Positions 33,386 to 41,681 of a DNA stretch of 64,000 bases are shown here, one piece after another. Under the pieces are notes generated by a model. That model ran no database searches. It was not told the origin of the DNA and worked only from the letters and a program-made list of their open reading frames with translations. How positions within the stretch are numbered: position 1 is the stretch's first letter; each line of letters starts with the position of its first letter. The position numbers and the translations under genes were made by a program. The stretch comes from Nocardioides sp. CER19 (GTDB taxonomy: Bacteria > Actinomycetota > Actinomycetes > Propionibacteriales > Nocardioidaceae): assembly GCF_029846275.1 (NCBI RefSeq), contig NZ_JARVWS010000001.1:1116001-1180000 (forward strand), in the 5' to 3' direction.

Positions 33386-34620
33386 CAGCCCGCGAGCCGG
33401 GCCGGGACGTCGAGCAGTGCCGCGCCGACGGATCCGACCGGGTCGACGAGGAGCGGCTCGAGCGCGGCCTCGGCGGCACCGAGCAGCACCGAGTCGTCGC
33501 CGAGGCAGGGGAGTGAGACGGTGACGGACTCGACGGTCGCCGTCATCGCCGCGCCGGACAGCCCGCTCATGATGTCGTCTCGCACGAGGGGGAACAGCGA
33601 GCTGAAGTAGCCACCGAGGACCACCAGCTGCGGGTTGAACGCGTTGACGATGGAGGCCAGACCCCGTCCGATGTCGCTGCCGATCAGACGCAGCTCCGGT
33701 GGGGCCGAGGTGAGCGCCATCAGGTGCTCGGGAAGCTGGGCGACCTTCTCGGCCGAGCAGCCGATCGCCTCGGCGATGGCGTGACCACCGACCGCCGTCT
33801 CCCAGCAGCCCACGCTGCCACAGTGGCAAGGACGTCCGGAGGGGTCGAAGCGGAGGTGGCCGATCTCGCCGGCGTACCCGCCGACGCCCTCGAGCGGGTG
33901 GCCGCCGGCGATGATGCCGGCGCCGACGCCGACCTGGCCGGAGATGTAGACGAGGTCGTCGATGCCGACGCCCGCACCGCGCTCGTGCTCGGCCAGCGCG
34001 CCGAGGTCGGCGTCGTTGGCGACGACGATCGGGATGTCGACGCCGAGGGCGGCCAGGACCACCGAGCTGAACGACACGTCGTGCCACTCGAGGTTGGGCG
34101 CGAGCCGGATCAGCCCGTCGCTACGACGGACCAGGCCGGGCACCGCGATGCCGATGCCCACCAGGGGAGCGGCGGGGGCGGCGTCGGCGACGACCTGCCG
34201 GATCAGCGTCGCGACGGCTGCGCCGACCTGCCAGGCCTCGGCGAGGCCGGCGGTGGTCGCGTGCGCCCGCTGCTGGATCCGGCCGCCGAGGCCGACGCGG
34301 GCGACGGTCGCGTGGTCGACCGTGAGGTCGACGGCGATGACGTAGGGGCCGGTCTCGGCCAGCCGTACGCCGGTCGAGGGGCGTCCGGCGCCCTGCCGCT
34401 CCCCGGGTTCCTGGGCCGGGCCGGTGCGCTCGGTGATGCCGAGCGTCTCCAGCTCCCCGGTGAGAGCGGCGATGGTGGAGCGGTTCAGGCCCATCCGGCG
34501 GGTCAGCTCCGCACGCGAGAGCTGACCCGACCGGTGGACGTGGCGCAGCACCGTCCCGAGATTGTGACGGCGGACGGCCTCCTGGTTGGTACCCGTCCCG
34601 ACCCGCCGCGGCGCGCGCAT
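33385..34620 (-). CDS. ROK family transcriptional regulator (transporter operon)
   Basis: 411 aa. HTH segment NLGTVLRHVHRSGQLSRAEL and MGLNRSTIAALTGELETLG, ROK signature SGQVGVGAGIIAGGHPLEGV and zinc motif CHCGSVGCWE. It is the last gene of the leftward xylF-xylG-xylH block, 31 bp after the permease. The ATG at 34620 is the first in-frame ATG inside that gap; a longer frame would run into the permease gene. It likely represses the transporter genes in the absence of sugar, perhaps at the shared palindromes at 36788 and 38055. Confidence 0.9.
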   Translation of the reverse strand: MRAPRRVGTGTNQEAVRRHNLGTVLRHVHRSGQLSRAELTRRMGLNRSTIAALTGELETLGITERTGPAQEPGERQGAGRPSTGVRLAETGPYVIAVDLTVDHATVARVGLGGRIQQRAHATTAGLAEAWQVGAAVATLIRQVVADAAPAAPLVGIGIAVPGLVRRSDGLIRLAPNLEWHDVSFSSVVLAALGVDIPIVVANDADLGALAEHERGAGVGIDDLVYISGQVGVGAGIIAGGHPLEGVGGYAGEIGHLRFDPSGRPCHCGSVGCWETAVGGHAIAEAIGCSAEKVAQLPEHLMALTSAPPELRLIGSDIGRGLASIVNAFNPQLVVLGGYFSSLFPLVRDDIMSGLSGAAMTATVESVTVSLPCLGDDSVLLGAAEAALEPLLVDPVGSVGAALLDVPARLAG

Positions 34621-34651
34621 CGTGGTCGTCCTGTGCGTCTCCGCCGGCGCC

Positions 34652-35947
34652 TCAGACGCCCGACGCCGAGCGGCGGCGGCGAGAGATGGCGTCGACGCTC
34701 GCGGCGAGCAGGAGCACGCCACCGGTGACGAGGAAGTTGATGTAGGCCGCCTGGTTGAGCAGGCCCAGCCCGTTGGCGATCGTCGCGATCACCACGCCAC
34801 CGATGACGGCGTCCACGGCCCGACCGCGACCACCGAAGAGCGAGGTGCCGCCGATGACCGCCGCCGCGACGGCGTACAGCAGGGTGTTGCCGCCACCGGA
34901 GGAGGGCGAGACCTTGCCCGCGTAGGACGCGGCCATGATTCCGCTGACGGCAGCCATCGAGGACGCGATCACGAAGGCGCTGATCTTCATGAGGCCGACG
35001 TTGATACCGGCACGGCGGGCCGCCTCGGCGTTGCCGCCGACGGCGTAGAGGTGACGACCGTACGACGTCCTGGTGAGGACGAACGTCCAGAAGATCAGGA
35101 GCACGGCGACGACCGGCAGCACCCACGGGATGCCCTCGATCGGGAAGACCGGGTTGAGCGAGCGGTTGGCGTTGAGCAGCGCGGTGACGCCGAGGATGAT
35201 GGCCGCGAAGACGACGATCTTGATGATGACCAGCACGAACGGGTCGTGGGCGAGGTTCTTGGCCACCTGGACGCGGTGCCGGTTGAGCGAGATGCCGGCG
35301 AAGACGAGGACGAGCAGGACCGCGAGGATCCAGCCCAGCGTGACGGGCACGTTCTTGATGGTCATGCCGCGGATCACGTTGTCGTCGATGCCGATCGCGC
35401 CGCCCTGCCCGATGAGCTTGAGGATGACGCCCTGGAGGGCCAGGAAGAACGCCAGCGTCACCACGAAGGACGGGATGCCCAGCTTGGAGACCAGGGTGCC
35501 GATCACGAGGCCGATGACGGCGCCGGCTGCGATGCCGATGATGACGCCGAAGTACCACGGCTGGCCGTGGTCGGTCATCATCAGGCCGGTGATCGACGCG
35601 GCGACACCGCCTGCGACACCCGCGGAGAGGTCGATCTCTCCGAGCAGCAGCACGAAGACGAGGCCCATGGCGAGCACGCAGATGGAGCCCGACTGGGTGA
35701 TGAGGTTGGCGAGGTTCAGCGTCGAGAGGAACTTGTCGTTGGCGAAGCTGAAGATGATGAAGAGCACGACGAGCCCGAGGATCGCGGGCAGCGAGCCGAT
35801 GTCACCGCCACGTACGCGGTTCCGGTAGTCGCGCAGCGCGTCGCCGAGCGTGGCGGCCTGGCGGTTGTCGCCGGCGAAGTCGGTGTCGGCGAGGCTGCCG
35901 CCGGTCGGCCGCGGCGTCGGGGTCGTGTCGTTGGAGTCGACGGTCAT
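34652..35947 (-). CDS. xylH: Xylose/ribose-type ABC transporter permease
   Basis: 431 aa with 10-12 membrane segments and the BPD_transp_2 fold. The EAA-like loop is GGNAEAARRAGINVGLMKIS, and GGTSLFGGRGRAVDAVIGGV is the family signature near the C-terminus. The N-terminal 50 aa are a soluble tail with Thr/Pro-rich segments. It forms the membrane channel with the XylG ATPase. Ribosome site AGGAG is 6 nt before the ATG. Gene order and the neighbouring xylA/xylB point to D-xylose. Confidence 0.92.
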   Translation of the reverse strand: MTVDSNDTTPTPRPTGGSLADTDFAGDNRQAATLGDALRDYRNRVRGGDIGSLPAILGLVVLFIIFSFANDKFLSTLNLANLITQSGSICVLAMGLVFVLLLGEIDLSAGVAGGVAASITGLMMTDHGQPWYFGVIIGIAAGAVIGLVIGTLVSKLGIPSFVVTLAFFLALQGVILKLIGQGGAIGIDDNVIRGMTIKNVPVTLGWILAVLLVLVFAGISLNRHRVQVAKNLAHDPFVLVIIKIVVFAAIILGVTALLNANRSLNPVFPIEGIPWVLPVVAVLLIFWTFVLTRTSYGRHLYAVGGNAEAARRAGINVGLMKISAFVIASSMAAVSGIMAASYAGKVSPSSGGGNTLLYAVAAAVIGGTSLFGGRGRAVDAVIGGVVIATIANGLGLLNQAAYINFLVTGGVLLLAASVDAISRRRRSASGV

Positions 35948-35975
35948 GGAAGTCTCCTGCGTGTGTCGCGGGTGG

Positions 35976-36752
35976 TCAGACGGCGGCGGTGTCGGCGCTC
36001 TCGGCGATGCCGAGGTTGCCGGAGCGTCCGGCCGTGATGAGCTCGACCACCTGCTGGTGGGTGACGTCCTTCGCCGGGACGTCGGCTGCGACGCGGCCGA
36101 GGTAGAGCGCCGTGATCCGGTCGGCCACCTCGAAGACGTCGGTCATGTTGTGGGAGATCAGGACGACGCCGAGGCCGTGGTCGGCCAGCCGTCGTACGAG
36201 GTCGAGGACCTGGCGGGTCTGGGCGACGCCCAGGGCGGCGGTCGGCTCGTCGAGCAGGACGATCCGCGAGTTCCACAGCACCGCCTTGGCGATGGCCACC
36301 GTCTGGCGCTGGCCGCCGGAGAGGCTGGCCACGCTCTGGCGCACCGACTTGACGGTGCGGACGGACAGCGAGGCGAGGGTCTCGCGGGCGCGGGACTCCA
36401 TGGTGACCTCGTCGAGCGCCACGCCCTTCTTGGCCTCGCGGCCGAGGAACATGTTCTGGACGATGTCGAGGTTGTCGCACAGCGCGAGGTCCTGGTAGAC
36501 GACCTCGACGCCGAGGTCGGCGACGTCCTTCGGGCTGTGCACCGTGACGGGCTTGCCGTCGAAGAGGAAGTCCCCGCTGTCGCGGCCGTAGATGCCCGCG
36601 ATGATCTTCACGAGGGTGGACTTGCCCGCGCCGTTGTCACCGACGAGCGCGGTGACCTGACCGGGGTAGACGGCGAAGTCGACGTCGTGGAGGACGTGGA
36701 CCACACCGAAGCTCTTGTTGACACCGCGGAGCTCGAGCAGCGGCTGCGTCAT
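35976..36752 (-). CDS. xylG: Sugar ABC transporter ATP-binding protein
   Basis: 258 aa: one nucleotide-binding domain only, while classical XylG/RbsA carry two in about 500 aa. Walker A VGDNGAGKSTLVKII, signature SLSGGQRQTVAIAKA, Walker B RIVLLDEPTAALG. It would work as a dimer, as in FrcA-type transporters. Start ATG at 36752 (MTQPLLELRGV) is the natural N-terminus. It lies between the binding protein and the permease in the leftward block and has its own promoter region with two palindromes. Confidence 0.92.
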   Translation of the reverse strand: MTQPLLELRGVNKSFGVVHVLHDVDFAVYPGQVTALVGDNGAGKSTLVKIIAGIYGRDSGDFLFDGKPVTVHSPKDVADLGVEVVYQDLALCDNLDIVQNMFLGREAKKGVALDEVTMESRARETLASLSVRTVKSVRQSVASLSGGQRQTVAIAKAVLWNSRIVLLDEPTAALGVAQTRQVLDLVRRLADHGLGVVLISHNMTDVFEVADRITALYLGRVAADVPAKDVTHQQVVELITAGRSGNLGIAESADTAAV

Positions 36753-36776
36753 GGGAGACCTCTTCGGAGTTGTTGG

Positions 36777-36802
36777 AAAACGTTTTAGTTGTTCGGGACA
36801 AC
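36777..36802 (-). promoter_or_regulatory. Operator region before xylG: two palindromes
   Basis: AAAACGTTTT (36777-36786, LacI-like) abuts GTTGTTCGGGACAAC (36788-36802). The second matches the palindrome at 38055 in 12 of 15 positions. Both lie between the xylF terminator hairpin and the xylG start, so xylGH and the ROK gene can be regulated apart from xylF. Confidence 0.55.
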
Positions 36803-36826
36803 GAATCAGCTGTCCTGCCATGCCGA

Positions 36827-36858
36827 CACCCGGGCCGCCGTCACCGACGGCCCGGGTG
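36827..36858 (-). terminator. Hairpin after xylF
   Basis: CACCCGGGCCG (36827-36837) and CGGCCCGGGTG (36848-36858) form a perfect 11-bp stem. Such partial terminators often make the binding-protein mRNA more abundant than the rest of the operon. Confidence 0.65.
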
Positions 36859-36876
36859 CCCTGCATGTGGCGTGGG

Positions 36877-37965
36877 TCAGCTGATGCCGGCCTTCTGGCA
36901 CAGCGAGGCGTACTTGCCGGCGCAGACGTCGGCGGCCTTCTGGCCACCGTCGTCGATGACGGCCTTGACGTTGTCCTTCGTGATCGACTGCGGGTCGAGG
37001 AGGATCGACGGGACCTCACGGCCACTGGTCGAGTCCTTCGTGGTGCCCGTGGTCTGAGCCTTCTGGCCCTTGGTGAGCGCGATGGCGGCGTCGGCCAGTG
37101 CGCCGGCCTCCTGCTTGGCGGACTTGTAGACCGTCATGCACTGGGTGCCCGCGAGGACGTTCTGCAGACCGGTGACGGTCGCGTCCTGGCCGGTGACCGG
37201 AACCTTGCCCGCGCGGCCGTTCTTCTCGAGGATCGAGATGGCCGCGCCGCCCAGGCCGTCGTTGGCGGCGAGAACGCCGTCGACCTTGCCGCCGGCAGCG
37301 GTGTAGAGCTGCTCGAAGATCGTGACGGCCTTGTCGTTGTCCCAGTCCGGGACGGCCTGCTCGCCGACGTTCTTGTAGGTCGAGACCTTGTCCAGGACGC
37401 TGTGCGCGCCCTGCGCGAACAGGGTGGCGTTGTTGTCCGTGGGCGAGCCGTTGAGGAAGATGATGTTCTTGTTGCCGGCACCGAGGCAGGTCTGCAGACC
37501 CTGGCCCTGCAGCTCGCCGACCTTGGTGTTGTCGAACGAGACGTAGTAGTCAGCCGAGCCGCCGAGGGTGAGGCGGTCGTAGTCGATCGTCTTGACGCCC
37601 TGCGAGGCCGCCTTCTGCTCGATGGCCTTGCCCGACGCGGAGTCGAGGTTGACGATCGCGAGAACCGTGACGCCCGACGTGATCATGCTGTCGGCGATCT
37701 GCGTCATCTTGTCCGCGTCGCCCTCGGCGTTCTGGATCTCGTACTTGACGCCGGCGGCCTTGAACGCGGCCGCGAGCGCCGGCCGGTCAGCCGTCTCCCA
37801 ACGCACCGAGGACTGCGTGTCGGGCAGGATGACGCCGATCTTGCCGGCCTTGGACGAGTCGCCGCCACTGGCCTTGCTTCCGTCGCTGTCGCTGGAGCCA
37901 CAGGCGCTCAGCGAAAGAGCGGCACCGAGGGCGCCGACGAGTACCAAGCTGTGCATTCGCTTCAC
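36877..37965 (-). CDS. xylF: D-xylose ABC transporter substrate-binding lipoprotein
   Basis: 362 aa. Lipoprotein signal: VKRMHSLVLV, a hydrophobic core and lipobox LSAC with the lipid-modified Cys at about residue 22. Mature part is a periplasmic-binding type 1 fold (KIGVILPDTQSSVRWETADR, DGVLAANDGLGGAAI, PVTGQDATVTGLQNVLAGTQ), best matching xylose-binding XylF. It should be anchored outside the membrane and deliver sugar to the permease. Start GTG at 37965 has a perfect ribosome site AAGGAGG 8 nt upstream. Confidence 0.93.
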   Translation of the reverse strand: MKRMHSLVLVGALGAALSLSACGSSDSDGSKASGGDSSKAGKIGVILPDTQSSVRWETADRPALAAAFKAAGVKYEIQNAEGDADKMTQIADSMITSGVTVLAIVNLDSASGKAIEQKAASQGVKTIDYDRLTLGGSADYYVSFDNTKVGELQGQGLQTCLGAGNKNIIFLNGSPTDNNATLFAQGAHSVLDKVSTYKNVGEQAVPDWDNDKAVTIFEQLYTAAGGKVDGVLAANDGLGGAAISILEKNGRAGKVPVTGQDATVTGLQNVLAGTQCMTVYKSAKQEAGALADAAIALTKGQKAQTTGTTKDSTSGREVPSILLDPQSITKDNVKAVIDDGGQKAADVCAGKYASLCQKAGIS

Positions 37966-38054
37966 GCGAACCGCCTCCTTGCGGGTGGGGCCCAGCCGTG
38001 CATCCGCGGTAGCGCCGCCCGTTCGGCACGCTGAGGTCACGGTGGGGTCCGTTT

Positions 38055-38069
38055 GTTGTCCGCGGCAAC
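38055..38069 (-). promoter_or_regulatory. Palindromic operator upstream of xylF
   Basis: GTTGTCCGCGGCAAC: 12 of 15 bases match the palindrome before xylG on the same transcription strand (consensus GTTGYCSCGRACAAC). It is 90 nt upstream of the start codon, where a repressor site is expected. A ROK regulator from this locus is the best candidate. Confidence 0.55.
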
Positions 38070-38140
38070 TTATCGAGTGATCGCGGTCACGTCTAGTACC
38101 GCATCAGGGTGATTTCCGAATCGTTACCAGCGGGTATGCG

Positions 38141-38173
38141 CGAGGCCCGGGATCCGTCGGATCCCGGGCCTCG
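38141..38173. terminator. Perfect 15-bp hairpin terminator
   Basis: CGAGGCCCGGGATCC (38141-38155), GTC loop, GGATCCCGGGCCTCG (38159-38173). It lies between the xylF promoter and the end of the MMPL gene. Confidence 0.7.
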
Positions 38174-38194
38174 GTCAGGAGGTCGACCAGCCGG

Positions 38195-40339
38195 CTAGAC
38201 GATCTCCCGGGCCGGCTCCTTCGGGGTCGGTTCGACTGCTTCCGACCGGTCGAGCTTGCTCGGCCACCAGATCACGCCACCTAGGTCGAGGTTGATCGCG
38301 GTGACCAGCACCGAGCGGACGATCAGCGTGTCGATGAGGACGCCGAGCGCGACGGCCGTGGCCAGCTCGGCGAGGAACACCAGTGGCAGCGTGCCCAGCA
38401 CCGCGAAGGTGCCGGCCAGCACCAGCCCGGCCGACGTGATCACGCCACCGGTCGATGCCAGCGCCACGAGCGAGCCGGTGCGGGTGCCCTTCGTCGCCGT
38501 CTCCTCGCGGACCCGCGTCATCAGGAAGATGTTGTAGTCGATCCCGAGTGCGACCAGGAAGACGAAGACGAACAGCGGGAACGACGAGTCGGCCATGTCG
38601 AACCCGTAGATGTAGCGCGAGATCAGCGTCGCGATGCCCAGGGCGGCGCCGAAGGACAGCACCACGGTGAGCACGAGGATCACCGGCGACAGCACCGCCC
38701 GCAACAGCACGAGCAGGATCATCAGGACCACGAGCAGGATCAGCGGGATGATCACGAGGTTGTCCCGTTGGGACGCCTTCGACGTGTCGAGGTAGATCGC
38801 CGCCGAGCCACCGACGAGGGCGTCGGCCCCTGGCACCTTGTGGACGGCGGCGCGCAGGGCCCGCACTTGGTCGGCCGCCTTAGCGGTGGCCGGGTCGAGC
38901 CCTTGCTCGATCTCGATGTACTTCACGCCCCCGACCGCCGGGATGGCGGTGTTGACGGTCCCGAGGCCGGGCACCGTCTTGATCGCGGCGACGACCGCAT
39001 CGGTCTCCGAGTCGTTGGCCACCACCTGCAGGGGCGTCGAGTTGTCGACCAGGCCGTGGTCGATGAGCATCTGCTGGCCCGTGGTCGAGTCGACCGTCTT
39101 GGTGTACTGCTCGTCGCTCGGGATGTTGCCGGTGTTGAGCGCCAGCAGCCCCAGGCAGGCGACGGCGAGCACGCCGGCCGTGAAGGTCCACACCCGGCGC
39201 GGCTTGGGCGCGATCCGGTTGCCGACCTTGGCCCAGAACCCCGTCGACGTGGGCTCGGCCGAGCCGTACGACGGCCGGGCCGGCCAGAAGATCCACCGGC
39301 CGAAGATGACCAGCAGCGCCGGGAGCAGCGTCAGCATGACGACGAGCGTCACGACGATGCCGATCGCGGCGACCGGTCCGAGGCCGGCCGTGGAGTTCAT
39401 CTGGGCGAACAGCAGCACGAGCATGCCGATCGCGACGGTCGACGCGCTGGCGATGATGGCCGGCGCGGCGCGGTGGAGCGCGAACGCCATCGCCTCGTGG
39501 CGGTTCTCGTGGCGGCGCAGCTCCTCGCGGTAGCGGGCGACCAGCAGCAGCGCGTAGTCCGTGCCGGCACCGATGACGAGCACGCTGAGGATCGCCTGAC
39601 TCTGGCCGTTGACCGTCAGGTCGGCGTACTTGGCGAGGAAGTAGATGATCGCCTCGGCCGTCTGCAGGGACACCACCGCCGAGAAGATCGGGAGGATCCA
39701 CAGCACGGGACTGCGGTAGGTGAACAGCAGGATCACGATGACGACGGCGAGCGCTGAGAACAGCAGCGTCCCGTCGATGCCGCCGAAGACCTCGGCCGCA
39801 TCGGCGGCCTGCCCGCCGGGTCCGGCGAGGTGGACGTCGACGCCGTCGATCGTGGCGATCGCGCGCATCTTGTCGGCGACGTCCGGCAGCTTGTTCCAGC
39901 CGTCCGCGCCGAAGTTGAACGTCAGCGCGGTGGTGGCCACGGTCCCGTCGGAGGACACCAGGCCCGCCTGCTGGCCGCTGGCGACGTCGGTCGGGAAGGC
40001 GACCGTGGGCCGGCCGTTGGTGCCCGGCACGACGCCGTTGATGTCGCCGAGCCGGTTGGCCTGGTCGGCGATGGCGGAGAAGTCGGCGGCGGTCAGCCCG
40101 CTCGCCCGGTGGTAGACGACGATGGTGGGGATGTCGTTCTGGTCCTGGAAGGGGGCCAGCTTGGCGAGCGCCTTCGTCGATTCCGCGGTGTCGGGGAGCC
40201 ACGACGAGGCCTCGTTGTTCTGGACGTCGGTCAGCTTCATCGCGAAGCCCGACGCCACGGCAACGATCAGCAGCCAGGCCGCGAGGACCAGCCACTTCGT
40301 GATGGGGCCGGTGAGCTTTCCGGCGACGGCTCGGTGCAT
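38195..40339 (-). CDS. MMPL family transporter
   Basis: 714 aa with the RND/MMPL plan: TM1 near residue 15-35, a large extracellular loop to about 170, five clustered helices, a second large loop (about 370-520) and five more helices. Conserved features are VLVIGAGTDYALLLVARYRE in the first half and VALGIDYNIFLMTRVREE in the second, the proton-relay Asp-Tyr pairs. It exports lipids or drugs using the proton gradient. The ATG at 40339 (MHRAVAGKLTG) is chosen. No partner genes adjoin. Confidence 0.92.
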   Translation of the reverse strand: MHRAVAGKLTGPITKWLVLAAWLLIVAVASGFAMKLTDVQNNEASSWLPDTAESTKALAKLAPFQDQNDIPTIVVYHRASGLTAADFSAIADQANRLGDINGVVPGTNGRPTVAFPTDVASGQQAGLVSSDGTVATTALTFNFGADGWNKLPDVADKMRAIATIDGVDVHLAGPGGQAADAAEVFGGIDGTLLFSALAVVIVILLFTYRSPVLWILPIFSAVVSLQTAEAIIYFLAKYADLTVNGQSQAILSVLVIGAGTDYALLLVARYREELRRHENRHEAMAFALHRAAPAIIASASTVAIGMLVLLFAQMNSTAGLGPVAAIGIVVTLVVMLTLLPALLVIFGRWIFWPARPSYGSAEPTSTGFWAKVGNRIAPKPRRVWTFTAGVLAVACLGLLALNTGNIPSDEQYTKTVDSTTGQQMLIDHGLVDNSTPLQVVANDSETDAVVAAIKTVPGLGTVNTAIPAVGGVKYIEIEQGLDPATAKAADQVRALRAAVHKVPGADALVGGSAAIYLDTSKASQRDNLVIIPLILLVVLMILLVLLRAVLSPVILVLTVVLSFGAALGIATLISRYIYGFDMADSSFPLFVFVFLVALGIDYNIFLMTRVREETATKGTRTGSLVALASTGGVITSAGLVLAGTFAVLGTLPLVFLAELATAVALGVLIDTLIVRSVLVTAINLDLGGVIWWPSKLDRSEAVEPTPKEPAREIV

Positions 40340-40359
40340 GTCTAAACTCCAGCACTTTT

Positions 40360-40392
40360 TGCACTCGAAGTGCATCGGGGTTTTCCCCGATG
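40360..40392. promoter_or_regulatory. Overlapping palindromes upstream of the MMPL gene
   Basis: TGCACTCGAAGTGCA (40360-40374) is a perfect operator-like palindrome 20 nt before the MMPL start. CATCGGGG-TTTT-CCCCGATG (40373-40392) is a perfect 8-bp hairpin sharing its CA, and probably ends the LLM transcript. Confidence 0.5.
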
Positions 40393-40434
40393 CCCATCGG
40401 ACACCGCCGCCGGGGTGCGTGTGACGCCTCCGGG

Positions 40435-41466
40435 CTAGGAGATCCACTCCTTGACCTGCTCGACGATCGCCGCCGGGTTCTCGCCCACGGGCAGGATCTG
40501 GAGCGAGGTCACGCCCGCCTCCTTGAACGCAGCGATCCGTTCCTTGACGTAGGACGCCGGTCCGACGAGGTTGCCCTTGTCGAGCCACTCGAGCGGCACC
40601 TTGGCCTCCGCGTCGCGCTTGTTGCCGCCGAGGTAGAGGTCCTGGATCTCCTGGGCCTCCTGCTCGAAGCCGTAGTCCCGGGCGAGCTGGTTGTAGAAGT
40701 TCTTGCCGCGCGCGCCCATGCCGCCGACATAGAGCGCGTACGTCGGCCGGGCGAAGTCGAGCAGGCCCTTGACGTCCTCGCCGATGGCCACCATGCCGCC
40801 CGCGCTGATCTCGAGGGGCTTCAGGTCCGCGCTCCGCTTGGCCGCACCGCGGGCGAGGGCCGCGCCCCAGACGTCGGTCGCCTTCTCCGGGAGGAAGAGG
40901 AACGGCAGCCAGCCGTCGGCGATCTCGGCGGTCATCGCGACGTTGTTGTCGCCGAGGGCGGCCACGTAGAGCGGCAGGTCGGCGCGCTCGGGCTTGTTGA
41001 GCAGCTTGAGCGGCTTGCCGAGGCCGAGCCCCTGGTCGTCCGGGAGTGGCAGGGTGAAGATCTTGCCGTCGTACTTCAGGGTCTCGCGACGCAGGCCCAT
41101 CCGCAGGATCTCGATGAGCTCCCGAGTGCGGGCGAGCGGCTTGTCGTAGGGCATGCCGTGGAAGCCCTCGATCACCTGCGGCCCGCTCGCCCCGAGACCG
41201 AGGATCGCGCGTCCGCTCGAGACGTTGTCGAGTCCGGCCGCGGTCTGCAGCAGCGCACCAGGGGTGCGGCTGTAGACGTTGAGGATGCCGGCGCCGATCT
41301 CGACGGTCTCGGTCTTCGCCGCGAGGTAGCCCATGAGGCTCACGGCGTCGAAGCCGTACGGCTCGGCGACCCAGACCTGGTCGAGCCCGGCCTTCTCGAG
41401 CGTCGCGACCTGGTCGGCCGTCTCGCGCGGGTTGCCGGCGTACTGCAGGGGCATCGAGAGCTTCAT
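40435..41466 (-). CDS. LLM class F420-dependent oxidoreductase
   Basis: 343 aa, luciferase-like (beta/alpha)8 barrel. VWVAEPYGFDAVSLMGYLAA (substrate/cofactor region), GLGASGPQVIEGFHGMPYD (conserved GxSGPQ.IEG motif of F420-dependent reductases), and later LYVAALGDNNVAMTAEIADG, where the conserved Gly-Asp/Asn pair contacts the cofactor phosphate. The substrate is unknown. The TIM-barrel length and the F420-type motif favour F420 over FMN. Minus strand TAGGTT lies 7 nt before the ATG. Confidence 0.88.
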   Translation of the reverse strand: MKLSMPLQYAGNPRETADQVATLEKAGLDQVWVAEPYGFDAVSLMGYLAAKTETVEIGAGILNVYSRTPGALLQTAAGLDNVSSGRAILGLGASGPQVIEGFHGMPYDKPLARTRELIEILRMGLRRETLKYDGKIFTLPLPDDQGLGLGKPLKLLNKPERADLPLYVAALGDNNVAMTAEIADGWLPFLFLPEKATDVWGAALARGAAKRSADLKPLEISAGGMVAIGEDVKGLLDFARPTYALYVGGMGARGKNFYNQLARDYGFEQEAQEIQDLYLGGNKRDAEAKVPLEWLDKGNLVGPASYVKERIAAFKEAGVTSLQILPVGENPAAIVEQVKEWIS

Positions 41467-41473
41467 GGGCGCG

Positions 41474-41479
41474 AACCTA
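41474..41479 (-). promoter_or_regulatory. -10 box of a probable leaderless promoter
   Basis: TAGGTT on the minus strand, 7 nt before the ATG of the LLM gene. Confidence 0.45.
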
Positions 41480-41681
41480 TCGTCCGGTGCCGGCGCATCC
41501 CGGCAGGGGAACGCCGACGGGAGCTGCGGCTGGAGGCCCCCGGGCGACCGACGGTCTCGGTCTCCGTACCGTTGTCGTCGGACGGGCCCCTTGTCGTCCA
41601 CGGGGGCGGCGCCGGCAAGGGTCGTGCACAGGCTGTGGCGCGCGCGGCCGGGTGTCGGAGCCGACCCGCCGGGCCACGAGC

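Noticed and set aside
40340..40588. Longer N-terminus of the MMPL protein
   Set aside because: It would code through the palindromes and the 3' end of the LLM gene; MHRAVAGKLTG fits the family start.
41467..41681. Unannotated gene between the LLM and APH genes
   Set aside because: Short frames lack ribosome sites or promoters and no recognisable motif; treated as intergenic.
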